Source: Stenotrophomonas aracearum | GTDB lineage: Bacteria; Pseudomonadota; Gammaproteobacteria; Xanthomonadales; Xanthomonadaceae | Direction of reading: 5' to 3' | Length of the DNA stretch: 64,000 nucleotides | Assembly (NCBI RefSeq): GCF_031834615.1 | Contig: NZ_CP115543.1 | Span: 445,001 to 509,000 of the forward strand | Shown here: piece after piece, positions 44,686 through 53,435 of the stretch | How positions within the stretch are numbered: the first letter of the stretch is position 1 | Layout: every line of letters starts with the position of its first letter | Notes under the pieces: model-generated | Told to the model about the DNA's origin: nothing | Seen by the model: the letters and a program-made list of their open reading frames with translations, nothing else | Databases searched by the model: none | Made by a program: the position numbers and the translations under genes

Positions 44686-46127
44686 CAAGGAGTCTGGGGC
44701 CGGATGCGCTGGATGTTGGTGATGCGGTCGATGTAACTGACGGTGTCGCTGGCCATCATCGGCTGCAGCGGGGTCACCGATACCCCATTGAGATGCGCCT
44801 GCACGCGCGTGCCGCCCGGTCCGAACCAGCTGCCGCCGGAGGTGTCGTGGATCATCCACGTCTGCCCGTCCAGCTGGCCGATGGTGACCATCACGTGGCC
44901 CGGGATGTAGACCAGGTCGCCCACCTGCAGCTGCTGCACGGCGGCGTTGCGCTTGGCTTTGTCGTCCGTCGCGGTGAAGGCGATGCGGTCCAGCGCCGGG
45001 CTCACCGCCTGCGCGCTGGTGTTGCGCGGCATCAGCACGCCGAAGCTGCGGTAGATCTCCGAAACGAAGCCGCTGCAGTCGCGGGTGTCGTAGGAATGGC
45101 CCCAGCCGTAGCGCTCGCCCAGGAACTTGAAGGCCTGGGTAAGCAGGTTGCGCGGGGTCAGCGGCAGGTAGTCGGCGGCGGTGTCCTGCGAGCGCGGCAG
45201 CAGCGCCGGCACCAGTGCCAGCGAGCCGTCGGTATTGCGCACCGGCAACTGCACCACGTGCGCGGCATGCGCCTGCTGGCCGTTCACGGTCTGCGCCTGG
45301 GGCCAGTCGGCCAACACCGGCAGCCGCACGCCCATGTCCAGCTGCAACCGCGACACGCGCGGTTCTTCCGGGGTGAAGGCGGTGAACGCGGTCGCGCCGG
45401 TCACCACCCGATACGGGCCCTTCTGGCCGTAGCCGAGCACCGTCGCGGCATCGCCGATTCCCACGAAGCGCTTTTCGATCCAGGCGGAATAGCGCTCGCT
45501 GGTGATGAACAGCCACTTCCCGTCGGCGCTCTCATGCAGCACCGCCACCGCGTCGCCCGGGAACAGCGCGGACTCCTGGAAGCGGTCGATATCGGTATCG
45601 CCCTGCGAGGTGAACACCCGCAGCGCGGTCGGGAACGCGCGCAGGTCGGCGCGGTGGGTGACCAGTCCGTACTGCAGCGGGCGTGCGGCGGGAATCGCAT
45701 CCAGTGCCAGGTTGGCCTCGATGCTGGCGCGTGCCGTTGCGGCAATCGGCTGGCTGTCCACTCCAAACAGTGCCTTTTCCGGCCAGCGCGAAAGCTTCTG
45801 GATGTCGGCCAGCACCTGCGAACGAGGCAGCGACGCCGGCAGCGCCCGCAGGTCGTGAATGGAGTCGTCTTCGGCCCGCATGCGCGCGTTCTGCGCGTCA
45901 ATGCCGGCCCGGTCCAGGATCACCCGGTCCGCGTCGGGCAGCCGCGCCGCCCAGAACGCCGGGTCCAGGTAGGCCTCGCGCAGCCCGACCACGCCGCCGA
46001 AACCACTGGGGGTCGCAACCGGGGCCTCGGCCCAGGCGGCAGTGCCGGGCAGGGCCAGCATCGCTGCCAGCACTACGCGCGCCGGCCACGCAAGCCGCGC
46101 AGGGCGGCGGGGGGGAGCCTGGATCAT
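44685..46127 (-). CDS. NlpC/P60 peptidase with SH3 domains (YkfC-like)
   Basis: 480 residues, exported (signal ending GTAAWAEAP). A middle part with SH3-like segments (GDAVAVLHESADGKWLFITSERYSAWIEKRFV) is followed by the NlpC/P60 domain: YDTRDCSGFVSEIYRSF (Cys), YIPGHVMVTIG (His) and WMIHDTSG. Such enzymes cut gamma-D-Glu-meso-DAP in free peptides. ATG 46127 is preferred; the longer frame begins only at TTG inside the regulatory palindromes. First gene of the leftward operon. Confidence 0.92.
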   Translation of the reverse strand: MIQAPPRRPARLAWPARVVLAAMLALPGTAAWAEAPVATPSGFGGVVGLREAYLDPAFWAARLPDADRVILDRAGIDAQNARMRAEDDSIHDLRALPASLPRSQVLADIQKLSRWPEKALFGVDSQPIAATARASIEANLALDAIPAARPLQYGLVTHRADLRAFPTALRVFTSQGDTDIDRFQESALFPGDAVAVLHESADGKWLFITSERYSAWIEKRFVGIGDAATVLGYGQKGPYRVVTGATAFTAFTPEEPRVSRLQLDMGVRLPVLADWPQAQTVNGQQAHAAHVVQLPVRNTDGSLALVPALLPRSQDTAADYLPLTPRNLLTQAFKFLGERYGWGHSYDTRDCSGFVSEIYRSFGVLMPRNTSAQAVSPALDRIAFTATDDKAKRNAAVQQLQVGDLVYIPGHVMVTIGQLDGQTWMIHDTSGGSWFGPGGTRVQAHLNGVSVTPLQPMMASDTVSYIDRITNIQRIRPQTP

Positions 46128-46155
46128 GGAGCGGTCATCCTCCTCGGAATCGTCA

Positions 46156-46200
46156 GGAATATTTATTCCTTTTTTCAGCGAAAGCAAGAATAAATTATTG
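46156..46200. promoter_or_regulatory. Two AT-rich palindromes in a divergent promoter region (candidate RpiR operators)
   Basis: GGAATATTTATTCC at 46156-46169 is a perfect inverted repeat, and GAATAAATTATTG at 46188-46200 is a second, imperfect one. The centres are about 31 bp apart, close to three helical turns. They stand in 132 bp between two divergent operons, in a genome of high GC where such AT runs are rare. The RpiR-family regulator of the leftward operon is the obvious candidate binder. Confidence 0.6.
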
Positions 46201-46259
46201 ACCCCCTGTCAGGCCCGTGTTACACAGCGATTACCACCCGCACGTTGGGAAGTGTCGCT

Positions 46260-47744
46260 GTGGATCTGCCCGTTAGCAAACCGCGTTCTGCCTCGACCTT
46301 CGCCCGTCGCGCCGCCACGGCGTGCCTGCTGCTGGGCCTGGCGTCGTTGCAGGCGCCGGTGCTGGCCCAGGACGCGCTGATCGCGCAGATCGACCAAGGC
46401 CAGTTCGCTGCGGCGGAAGCCACCATCACCGAACGGCTGGCAGACCCTGCGCTCAGCGCCGAACAGCGCGACGCCTATGCCTTCCAACGCGAACGCATGC
46501 GCCGCATGCGACTGGACTTCAGCCTGGACGAAGCGCAGGCGAAGACGCAGCTGCGCAAGCAGATTCCCGACCTGCGCGACGACGAATTCGCGCGCTGGGA
46601 CGCGGCCGGCCTGATCGAACACCTCGACATCGATGGCCAGCGCCGTTATTTCAAGCGCGCGCCGTCCAATCTGTTCCGGGTCAGCGCTGAAGCACGTGCA
46701 CGGCGCGCACCGAATGTGCCGCTGCCCACCGAGGGCCCTTACGAAAGCCTCGCCCCGCATCACCATGAAGTAATTGCTGCTGCAGACGCCAGCGGCGCCA
46801 CCAGCCTGGTGCCGCGCCGGGTCGAGGTCAGCCAGTCGATCACGGTCAAGCCCGATGCCGTGCCCGCCGGCGAACTGCTGCAGGCGTGGATTCCGTACCC
46901 GCGCGCCATCGCCGGCCAGCAGGAAGACATCACCTGGATCGCCCCGCAGCAGGGCGCGGTGATCGCCCCGGAATCGGCCCAGCAGCGCACCGTGCACCTC
47001 CAGCAGAAGGCGGTGGCCGGAAAGCCGACCCGCTTCGAGATCCGTTACGCGGTCACCGTGTACGCGCGCCACATCGACATCGACCCGGCCAAGGTCATCG
47101 CCACGCCGAACGATCCGGCACTGCAGCCCTACCTGGCCGAGCAGCCGCCGCACGTGGTGTTCACCCCGGCCCTGCGCGCGTTCTCGCAGCGCGTGGTGGG
47201 CACTGAAACGAACCCGTACGCCATCGCGCAGAAGCTGTTCGACGCCGTCGACCAGATCCCTTGGGCCGGCGCGCGCGAGTATTCCACCATTTCCAACATC
47301 AGCGACTACGCCCTGCACGCCGGCCATGCCGACTGCGGCCAGCAGACCCTGTTGCTGATCGCCCTGCTGCGCCTGAACGGCATTCCGGCGCGCTGGCAGT
47401 CGGGGATGGTCTATTCCGACGACGCGGTGGGCTACAACAACCTGCATGACTGGGGTGCGCTGTACCTGGCCCCGTACGGCTGGGTGCCGATGGACGTCAC
47501 CACCGGCCGCCTGCAGAGCAATGAGCCCGCCCTGCGCGACTTCTACTTCGGTGGACTCGACGCCTACCGCATCGCCTTCAACGACGATTTCCAGCAACCG
47601 TTCCAACCGGCCAAACGGCATCCGCGCTCGGACACCGTCGACTCGCAACGCGGCGAAGTCGAATGGGCCGGCGGCAACCTGTACTTCGATCAATGGAACT
47701 ACGACTTCCAGTCGCACGTCGTGCCGGCGAAGTCCACGCACTAA
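46260..47744 (+). CDS. Exported transglutaminase-like (papain-fold) protein
   Basis: 494 residues. Signal ending PVLAQDA. The transglutaminase-like core has HAGHADCGQQTLLLIALLRLNGIPARW (Cys), NNLHDWGALYLAPYGWVPMDVTTG (His, Asp). N-terminal 300 residues include a helical region and a beta domain. GTG 46260 is chosen because GGGAAG lies nine bases upstream; TTG 46245 is also possible. In bacteria this fold often hydrolyses peptide or amide bonds, so it may trim murein peptides before uptake. First gene of the rightward operon. Confidence 0.88.
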   Translation: MDLPVSKPRSASTFARRAATACLLLGLASLQAPVLAQDALIAQIDQGQFAAAEATITERLADPALSAEQRDAYAFQRERMRRMRLDFSLDEAQAKTQLRKQIPDLRDDEFARWDAAGLIEHLDIDGQRRYFKRAPSNLFRVSAEARARRAPNVPLPTEGPYESLAPHHHEVIAAADASGATSLVPRRVEVSQSITVKPDAVPAGELLQAWIPYPRAIAGQQEDITWIAPQQGAVIAPESAQQRTVHLQQKAVAGKPTRFEIRYAVTVYARHIDIDPAKVIATPNDPALQPYLAEQPPHVVFTPALRAFSQRVVGTETNPYAIAQKLFDAVDQIPWAGAREYSTISNISDYALHAGHADCGQQTLLLIALLRLNGIPARWQSGMVYSDDAVGYNNLHDWGALYLAPYGWVPMDVTTGRLQSNEPALRDFYFGGLDAYRIAFNDDFQQPFQPAKRHPRSDTVDSQRGEVEWAGGNLYFDQWNYDFQSHVVPAKSTH

Positions 47745-47786
47745 TCAGCACCATCACCATTTCACCCTTGAAGGAGAGAGCAGGGA

Positions 47787-50700
47787 ATGAAAGCGAACGG
47801 TTTGAAGCGGGCGGCGCTGTGCGTCGCGTTGGGAGCGTGTCTGGGCAGCCTCGTGCCCACCGTGGCATTCGCGCAGGCGGTCAGCGGTGCCGTGGCCGGT
47901 CGTGCCAGCGCCGGCGACCAGATCACCGTGGTCAGCACCAGTACCGGGCAGACCCGCACGGTCACCGCCAGCGCCGACGGCACCTATCGCCTCGGCCAGC
48001 TGCCGGTGGGCAACTACCAGCTGCAGCTCAGCCGCGACGGCCAGAACCTCGGTGACCCGGTCGCCGTGAGCGTGGCCATCGGCGGCACCACCACGGTCAA
48101 CCTCGGCAGTGGCGGCGGCGTAGTCAACCTGGACGCACTGCAGGTGGTCGGTACGCGCGTGGTCAACCGGGTGGACGTGTCCACCACCGAGACCTCATTC
48201 AACGTCAACCGCCAGGAGCTGGAACGCCTGCCGGTGGCGCAGGACCTGTCCGCGGTGGCGCTGCTCGCCCCCGGCGTGGTCGGCGGCAACTCCACCTTCG
48301 GTGGCCTGTCGTTCGCCGGTTCCTCGGTGGCCGAGAACGCAGTGTTCATCAACGGTCTCAACGTCACCGACATGTACACCCGGCGCGGCTTCTCCAGCGC
48401 ACCGTTCGCGTTCTTCAACGAGTTCCAGGTCAAGACCGGCGGCTACTCGGTGGAGTTCGGCCGTTCCACCGGCGGCGTGATCAACGCCGTGACCCGCTCG
48501 GGCAGCAACGAGCTCAAGGGTGGCATCGAAATCACCGCCGAACCGAGCGCATGGCGCTCCAGCGGGCGCGACCACTTCCACCGCGACGGCACCCCGCATT
48601 CCTACGCCAGCCGCGACGACAGCTCCTTCTTCAAGACCAACGTGTGGGGCTCCGGCGCGCTCGTGCAGGACCGCCTGTTCCTGTTCGCGATGTATGAAGA
48701 TCGCAACGACAGCGGCCACAACACCTCCAACGACGCCCTGACCTGGTTCAAGAACGAGGCCGACAACGGCTTCTGGGGCGCCAAGCTCGACTGGAACATC
48801 ACCGACAACCACAGCATCTCGCTGCTGGGCTTCTCCGACGAAGGCGACGTCACCAACGGCTCCTACAACTACGACTGGGACGCGAACGAGATCGGCCAGT
48901 GGGGCGGCGATTCGGTCACCGAGACCGGCGGCCGCAACTACTCGGCCACCTATACCGGCCACTTCGGTGAAACCTTCACCGCGCGTGCCATGGTCGGCCA
49001 GAACAACCAGCGTGCCTTCACCAGCTCCTCGCTCGACGAAGCCTGCAGCCCGGTGTTCACCGACGCCAGCTACGCCTCGCGCCTGTACAAGCTCAACGGC
49101 CTGCGCCCGGGTTGCCACCCGACCGGCGCCGCCGTGGCCGAGCGCGACGACACCCGCGACGTGGCCCGCCTGGACTTCGAATGGCAGCTCGGCCGCCACC
49201 TGCTGCGCTTCGGCGTGGACCGCGAGCTGATGACCACCGAGCAGTCCACCCGCTACCCGGGTCCGACCCAGCTCAGCTACACCGCCTACGTCGCCCGCCC
49301 GGGCGATGAAGTGTGGGACGGCGCCAACGCATTCGTACCGCCGGGCGTCACCGAGATGCTGCGCGGCCGCAACCGCGTGTCCGGCGGCACCTTCGAAACC
49401 GAAGCCAACGCGTTCTACCTCGAAGACATCTGGAACATCACCCCCAACCTCATGCTCAACCTGGGCGTACGCTGGGACCGCTTCGAGAACCGCACCGCCG
49501 ACGGCGACGCCTTCATCAAGATGGACGACCTCATCGCGCCGCGCGTGGGCTTCTCCTGGGACGTGAAGGGTGACGCCACCACCAAGCTGTTCGGTAACGC
49601 CGGCCGCTATTACCTGCCGGTCACCAACAACATCAACGTCAACTTCGCCGGCGGCCTCACCGACGAGTACTCCTACTTCGTCCTCGACGGTTGGCAGCAG
49701 CAGGCCAACCCGGTCACCGGCGCGCCGTACGCGGCGCCGATCATCGGCCAGCAGATCGGCCCGGTCGACACCCGCATGAACACCGGTGCGGCCGACCTGC
49801 GCCAGAGCGTGGATCGCGACCTCAAGGCGGTCTACCAGGACGAGTACATCCTCGGCTTCCAGAGCATGATCAACCAGGCCTGGTCGTGGGGCGTCAACGC
49901 CACCTACCGCACCATGGACCGCGCGCTGGACGACATGCGCCTGAACTACACCCCGTGCGGCCCGACCGGCACCACCCTGTGGCCGATCGCCAACCCGGGT
50001 GAGAACCTGACCATCTGGGGCGACTCCAGCATCGGCTGTGCCACCGAAGGCTGGATCACCATCGACACCGCCAACAGCGGCTACCGCAAGGGCGGCAGCG
50101 GCGAAGTGGTCGGCTATTCCAAGCCCAAGCGCACCTACAAGGCGCTGGAATTCCAGATCGACCGTGGCTGGGACGAGAAGTGGCTGTTCAACGCCTCCTA
50201 CCTGTGGTCGCGCAGCGACGGCAACTTCGAAGGACCGGTCAACTCCGATACCGGCTATGGCGACACCGGCATGGTCCAGCACTGGGACCACCCGTCCAAC
50301 AACGAACGCTATGGCGTGCTGTTCAATGACTTCCGCCACCAGTTCAAGTTCCGCGCGGCCTATGCGCTGAATGAAATGTGGTCGTTCGGCTCCACCCTGC
50401 AGGTGATCTCCGGCGGCCCGGTCACCGCCTTCGGCGTGATGTGGCCCGGCGACACCGTGGCCGGCGGCAGCACCTCCAACGAAAGCGGCGGCGGTGGCAC
50501 CGGCTGGCTGTGCGTGGCCAACTGTTCCGGCTCGTACGACCAGCGCCAGTTCGAATACACCCCGCGCGGGGCGTACGGTCGCCTTCCATGGACTTGGACC
50601 ATGGGCGCCAACGTCACCTGGCGCCTGCCGGTGGAGGGCATCGACCTGAGCGTGCGGCTCTCGGTGTTCAACCTGTTCAACAACCAGACCGTCATCAACG

Positions 50701-50813
50701 TCCACCAGCGCTACGAAGCCCAGCCGGGCCAGTACCGCGAGAACACCTTCAACACCGGGACCCGCTGGCAGGCCCCGCGCTACACCCAGCTGATGGCGAC
50801 CTGGAGCTTCTGA
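47787..50813 (+). CDS. TonB-dependent receptor (Oar-like, carboxypeptidase-regulatory domain)
   Basis: 1008 residues. After the signal (ending VAFAQAV) comes a carboxypeptidase-regulatory-like domain (residues 30-100), a TonB box-like segment (LDALQVVGTRV), a plug and a 22-strand barrel ending QLMATWSF. AAGGAGAGAG lies before ATG. Outer-membrane active uptake with the TonB system. Its ligand is unknown; genes around it point to peptidoglycan peptides. Lies 42 bp after the transglutaminase-like gene. Confidence 0.93.
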   Translation: MKANGLKRAALCVALGACLGSLVPTVAFAQAVSGAVAGRASAGDQITVVSTSTGQTRTVTASADGTYRLGQLPVGNYQLQLSRDGQNLGDPVAVSVAIGGTTTVNLGSGGGVVNLDALQVVGTRVVNRVDVSTTETSFNVNRQELERLPVAQDLSAVALLAPGVVGGNSTFGGLSFAGSSVAENAVFINGLNVTDMYTRRGFSSAPFAFFNEFQVKTGGYSVEFGRSTGGVINAVTRSGSNELKGGIEITAEPSAWRSSGRDHFHRDGTPHSYASRDDSSFFKTNVWGSGALVQDRLFLFAMYEDRNDSGHNTSNDALTWFKNEADNGFWGAKLDWNITDNHSISLLGFSDEGDVTNGSYNYDWDANEIGQWGGDSVTETGGRNYSATYTGHFGETFTARAMVGQNNQRAFTSSSLDEACSPVFTDASYASRLYKLNGLRPGCHPTGAAVAERDDTRDVARLDFEWQLGRHLLRFGVDRELMTTEQSTRYPGPTQLSYTAYVARPGDEVWDGANAFVPPGVTEMLRGRNRVSGGTFETEANAFYLEDIWNITPNLMLNLGVRWDRFENRTADGDAFIKMDDLIAPRVGFSWDVKGDATTKLFGNAGRYYLPVTNNINVNFAGGLTDEYSYFVLDGWQQQANPVTGAPYAAPIIGQQIGPVDTRMNTGAADLRQSVDRDLKAVYQDEYILGFQSMINQAWSWGVNATYRTMDRALDDMRLNYTPCGPTGTTLWPIANPGENLTIWGDSSIGCATEGWITIDTANSGYRKGGSGEVVGYSKPKRTYKALEFQIDRGWDEKWLFNASYLWSRSDGNFEGPVNSDTGYGDTGMVQHWDHPSNNERYGVLFNDFRHQFKFRAAYALNEMWSFGSTLQVISGGPVTAFGVMWPGDTVAGGSTSNESGGGGTGWLCVANCSGSYDQRQFEYTPRGAYGRLPWTWTMGANVTWRLPVEGIDLSVRLSVFNLFNNQTVINVHQRYEAQPGQYRENTFNTGTRWQAPRYTQLMATWSF

Positions 50814-50826
50814 TCGCCGCAGTACC

Positions 50827-50856
50827 GCCGGGCCGCAGGACACGCTGCGGCCCGGC
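50827..50856 (+). terminator. Stem-loop after the TonB receptor gene
   Basis: GCCGGGCCGCAG and CTGCGGCCCGGC form a perfect 12-bp stem with a 6-nt loop. It is followed by ATCTTCTCC instead of a T-tract, so it may be an attenuator or mRNA stabiliser that lowers expression of the hydrolase gene behind it relative to the receptor. Confidence 0.6.
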
Positions 50857-50883
50857 ATCTTCTCCGTTCTGGAATCACCGGAC

Positions 50884-52332
50884 ATGCCCGCGCTCCGCCC
50901 CCTGCTGCTGACCGTTGCACTGGCCGCGTCACTGCCCGCAGCGGCGGCCGAATCGCCTGCGTTTGCGCCCATGCTAGACAGCACCGTCGAGCAGTACCGC
51001 CTGCCTGGCATCGCCATGGCCGTGGTGGAGAACGGCGAGGTCGTGTTCAGCGGCACGCGCGGCAAACGCGGCGAAGCCATCACCCCCGACACGCATTTCA
51101 GGATCGCATCCAACAGCAAGTCCATGACCGCCGCCGTACTCGCACGGCTGGTCGACCGTGGCCGGCTGGCCTGGGACGACCCGGTCATCCAGCACCTGCC
51201 GCAGTTCCGCATGTTCGACCCGTGGGTCACCGAACACATGCAGGTGCGCGACCTGCTCATCCACAACAGCGGCCTGGGCCTGGGCGCAGGCGACCTGATG
51301 CTGTGGCCCGCGCCCAACCAGTACACCCGCGCCGACATCATCGCCGGGCTGGCCCACCTCAAGCCGGTCACCAGCTTCCGCAGCGGCTACGCCTACGACA
51401 ACCTGATGTACGTGGTGGCCGGCGAAGTGGCCGCCGCGGCCGGAGGCAAGCCGATCGACCAGCTGCTGCACGACGAAGTGTTCGCACCGCTGGGCATGGC
51501 CGGATGCCAGGCGCCCGCCGAGCTCACTTCGCTGGCCGCAGGCGGCATCCGCTGCAGCCTGCGCGACATGACCCGCTGGATGCAGGTGCTGTTGGATCCC
51601 ACGCTGGTGCCCGGCTGGCTCAGCGACACCCAGCGCCGCGCGCTGTGGACCGCGCACATGCCGATGCCGCTGGGCGAACGCCAGCGTGCCTGGGACAACG
51701 CGCACTTCTCCGCCTATGGCTACGGCTGGCGTTTGTCGGACCTGGATGGGCAGTGGAAGGTCGCGCATACCGGCACGCTGTCGGGCAGCTATTCCTCGCT
51801 GGCGTTGTTGCCGGACAGGAAGGTAGGCGTGGTGATCCTGATCGACGGCGAAGGCGAGGACGCGCGCACCGTGCTGATGCAGGCGGCGCTGAAGCAGTAC
51901 ACCGCCCCGGAGCAGAAGCAGACGGTGGCCGCGTATGCCGCGCAGTTGAAGGCCGAGCAGGCCAACCGCCGCAACGCAGGCCATGTACGCCCAAACACGG
52001 ATGGGCGTTCCCCGGTAGAGCCACGCCCTGCGTGGCTGCGCGGTGCCACCGGCCTCTACCGCGACCCCTGGCTCGGCCAGGCCCGCCTCTGCCCTGAAAG
52101 CGACCGCCTCCGCTTCACCGTCGACAAATCGCCCACCCTGCGCGGCACCGTCATGCAGCTCGACACCCGCTGGCTGGTGCAGTGGGATACCCTCGGGGCG
52201 GACGCCGAACCCTGGCTGCAGGTTACGCCGGGCACCCCGCCCGCGCTCACCCTGCGCGCGATCGATCCGGACATCGACTTCAGCTATGACTTCCAGGACC
52301 TGCATTTCACCCGCATCGGCGACTGCCCTTAG
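50884..52332 (+). CDS. Beta-lactamase family serine hydrolase
   Basis: 482 residues, exported (signal ending PAAAAESP). All three class C motifs are seen: SNSK (Ser76, Lys79), YDN (Tyr171) and HTG (295). The C-terminal 120 residues form an extra beta-rich domain, as in D-aminopeptidases and related DD-peptidases. Likely works on D-amino-acid peptides from murein. Residues 378-385 (VEPRPAWL) are the translation of a REP palindrome in the linker between the two domains. The stop lies inside the next gene. Confidence 0.9.
   Translation: MPALRPLLLTVALAASLPAAAAESPAFAPMLDSTVEQYRLPGIAMAVVENGEVVFSGTRGKRGEAITPDTHFRIASNSKSMTAAVLARLVDRGRLAWDDPVIQHLPQFRMFDPWVTEHMQVRDLLIHNSGLGLGAGDLMLWPAPNQYTRADIIAGLAHLKPVTSFRSGYAYDNLMYVVAGEVAAAAGGKPIDQLLHDEVFAPLGMAGCQAPAELTSLAAGGIRCSLRDMTRWMQVLLDPTLVPGWLSDTQRRALWTAHMPMPLGERQRAWDNAHFSAYGYGWRLSDLDGQWKVAHTGTLSGSYSSLALLPDRKVGVVILIDGEGEDARTVLMQAALKQYTAPEQKQTVAAYAAQLKAEQANRRNAGHVRPNTDGRSPVEPRPAWLRGATGLYRDPWLGQARLCPESDRLRFTVDKSPTLRGTVMQLDTRWLVQWDTLGADAEPWLQVTPGTPPALTLRAIDPDIDFSYDFQDLHFTRIGDCP
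52015..52037 (+). repeat. REP palindrome inside the serine hydrolase gene
   Basis: The 23 bases are identical to the REP at 8340-8362 (opposite orientation), starting with GTAG and folding on AGCCACGC / GCGTGGCT. Read in frame as VEPRPAWL. Confidence 0.85.
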
Positions 52333-53014
52333 CCTTCTGCTGGCGCTCGCAACCCCGTTGGCGCACGCCCAACCGGTCACCATCGCCCTGGTACGCACCA
52401 CCGACCAGGCCGGCCTGGTCGACATCCGCACCCTCGCGCCGGACATCCAGCTCGACATGCGCTACGCCACGGCCAACAACTTCACTGGCCGCCCGGTTCC
52501 CGGCTACGACGCACCGAATTGCTACCTGCTGCGCCCGGCCGCCGCCGCGCTGGCCAAGGTGGAAGCCGACCTGCGCGAACGCGGCTACGGCCTGCAGCTG
52601 TTCGACTGCTACCGCCCCGCGCAGTCGGTGCGCGCCTTCGTCGACTGGGCCAACGACCCGCTGGAGCAGTCGCGCAAGGCCACCCAGTACCCCAGCCTGG
52701 AAAAGCCCGCGCTGCTGGGCGAGTACATCGCCGAAACCTCCGGCCACAGCCGCGGCGCCACCGTCGACCTGGGCCTGCTCGACTGCCGCCGCGACCCCTG
52801 CACGCCGGTCGACATGGGCACCGACTTCGACTTCTTCGGCCCGCGTGCGCATACCGACGCGCCCGACGTCACCCCCGCCCAGCACCAGAACCGGCACACG
52901 CTGCTGCAGGCCATGCAACGCCGGGGCTTCGCCAACTACCCACAGGAGTGGTGGCACTTCACGCTCAGCCCGGAGCCGGCCCCCGGTACCGCCTACGACG
53001 TGCCGGTGCGCTGA
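52286..53014 (+). CDS. D-alanyl-D-alanine dipeptidase (VanX/DdpX, M15 family)
   Basis: 242 residues, exported (signal ending TPLAHAQ). Zinc motifs: TSGHSRGATVDLGLL (His and Asp) and EWWHF (Glu, His). DMRYATANNFTGRPVPGY and LQLFDCYRPAQSV are typical. Cuts D-Ala-D-Ala. ATG 52286 overlaps the hydrolase gene by 47 bp in another frame; earlier in-frame methionines do not give a signal peptide. With no vancomycin-resistance genes near, a role in using murein-derived D-Ala-D-Ala is more likely. Confidence 0.92.
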   Translation: MTSRTCISPASATALSLLLALATPLAHAQPVTIALVRTTDQAGLVDIRTLAPDIQLDMRYATANNFTGRPVPGYDAPNCYLLRPAAAALAKVEADLRERGYGLQLFDCYRPAQSVRAFVDWANDPLEQSRKATQYPSLEKPALLGEYIAETSGHSRGATVDLGLLDCRRDPCTPVDMGTDFDFFGPRAHTDAPDVTPAQHQNRHTLLQAMQRRGFANYPQEWWHFTLSPEPAPGTAYDVPVR

Positions 53015-53057
53015 GCCGCGCCGCTACAATGCGCGCTCACCGAACCTGTGGACCACG

Positions 53058-53435
53058 ATGAACCTGCCGCTGCACTTTGGATTGCTGGGCACGCTGGAAG
53101 CCGGCCTGATCTCCCTGCTGGTCGGCCTGCTGGTGTACGCGCTGTGGCACCGGGTGTGCCGCTGGGCCGGCTGGAGCATGGGCTACGCCATTGGCTGGTC
53201 CTGCGTCATGGCCGTGGTGATCTCGGCCGGCATCGACGCATGGAAGCTGTTCTACATGGGCATCGTGCGGCTGGAGTCGCCGTTCTTCGCGCGCATGTAC
53301 CTCGCCACCATCCATGACCCCAACGAATTGGGCTCCCGCGTGGTGATCGAAGTGGCCGGTGCACTCTTCGGTGTTGCATTGGGCTGGCTTTTGTTCAGTT
53401 CGCGCTCAGGCGAAAAAAACGCCAGCGAAAGCTGA
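53058..53435 (+). CDS. Small inner membrane protein, unknown function
   Basis: 125 residues with three hydrophobic segments (LGTLEAGLISLLVGLLVYALW, GYAIGWSCVMAVVISAGIDAW and VVIEVAGALFGVALGWLLFS). Begins 43 bp after the dipeptidase and so may be the last gene of the rightward operon. No family recognised. Confidence 0.75.
   Translation: MNLPLHFGLLGTLEAGLISLLVGLLVYALWHRVCRWAGWSMGYAIGWSCVMAVVISAGIDAWKLFYMGIVRLESPFFARMYLATIHDPNELGSRVVIEVAGALFGVALGWLLFSSRSGEKNASES

Noticed and set aside
48195..51371. 1058-residue open frame antisense to the TonB receptor and serine hydrolase
   Set aside because: Crosses two well-defined genes on the other strand and has composition typical of antisense high-GC frames.
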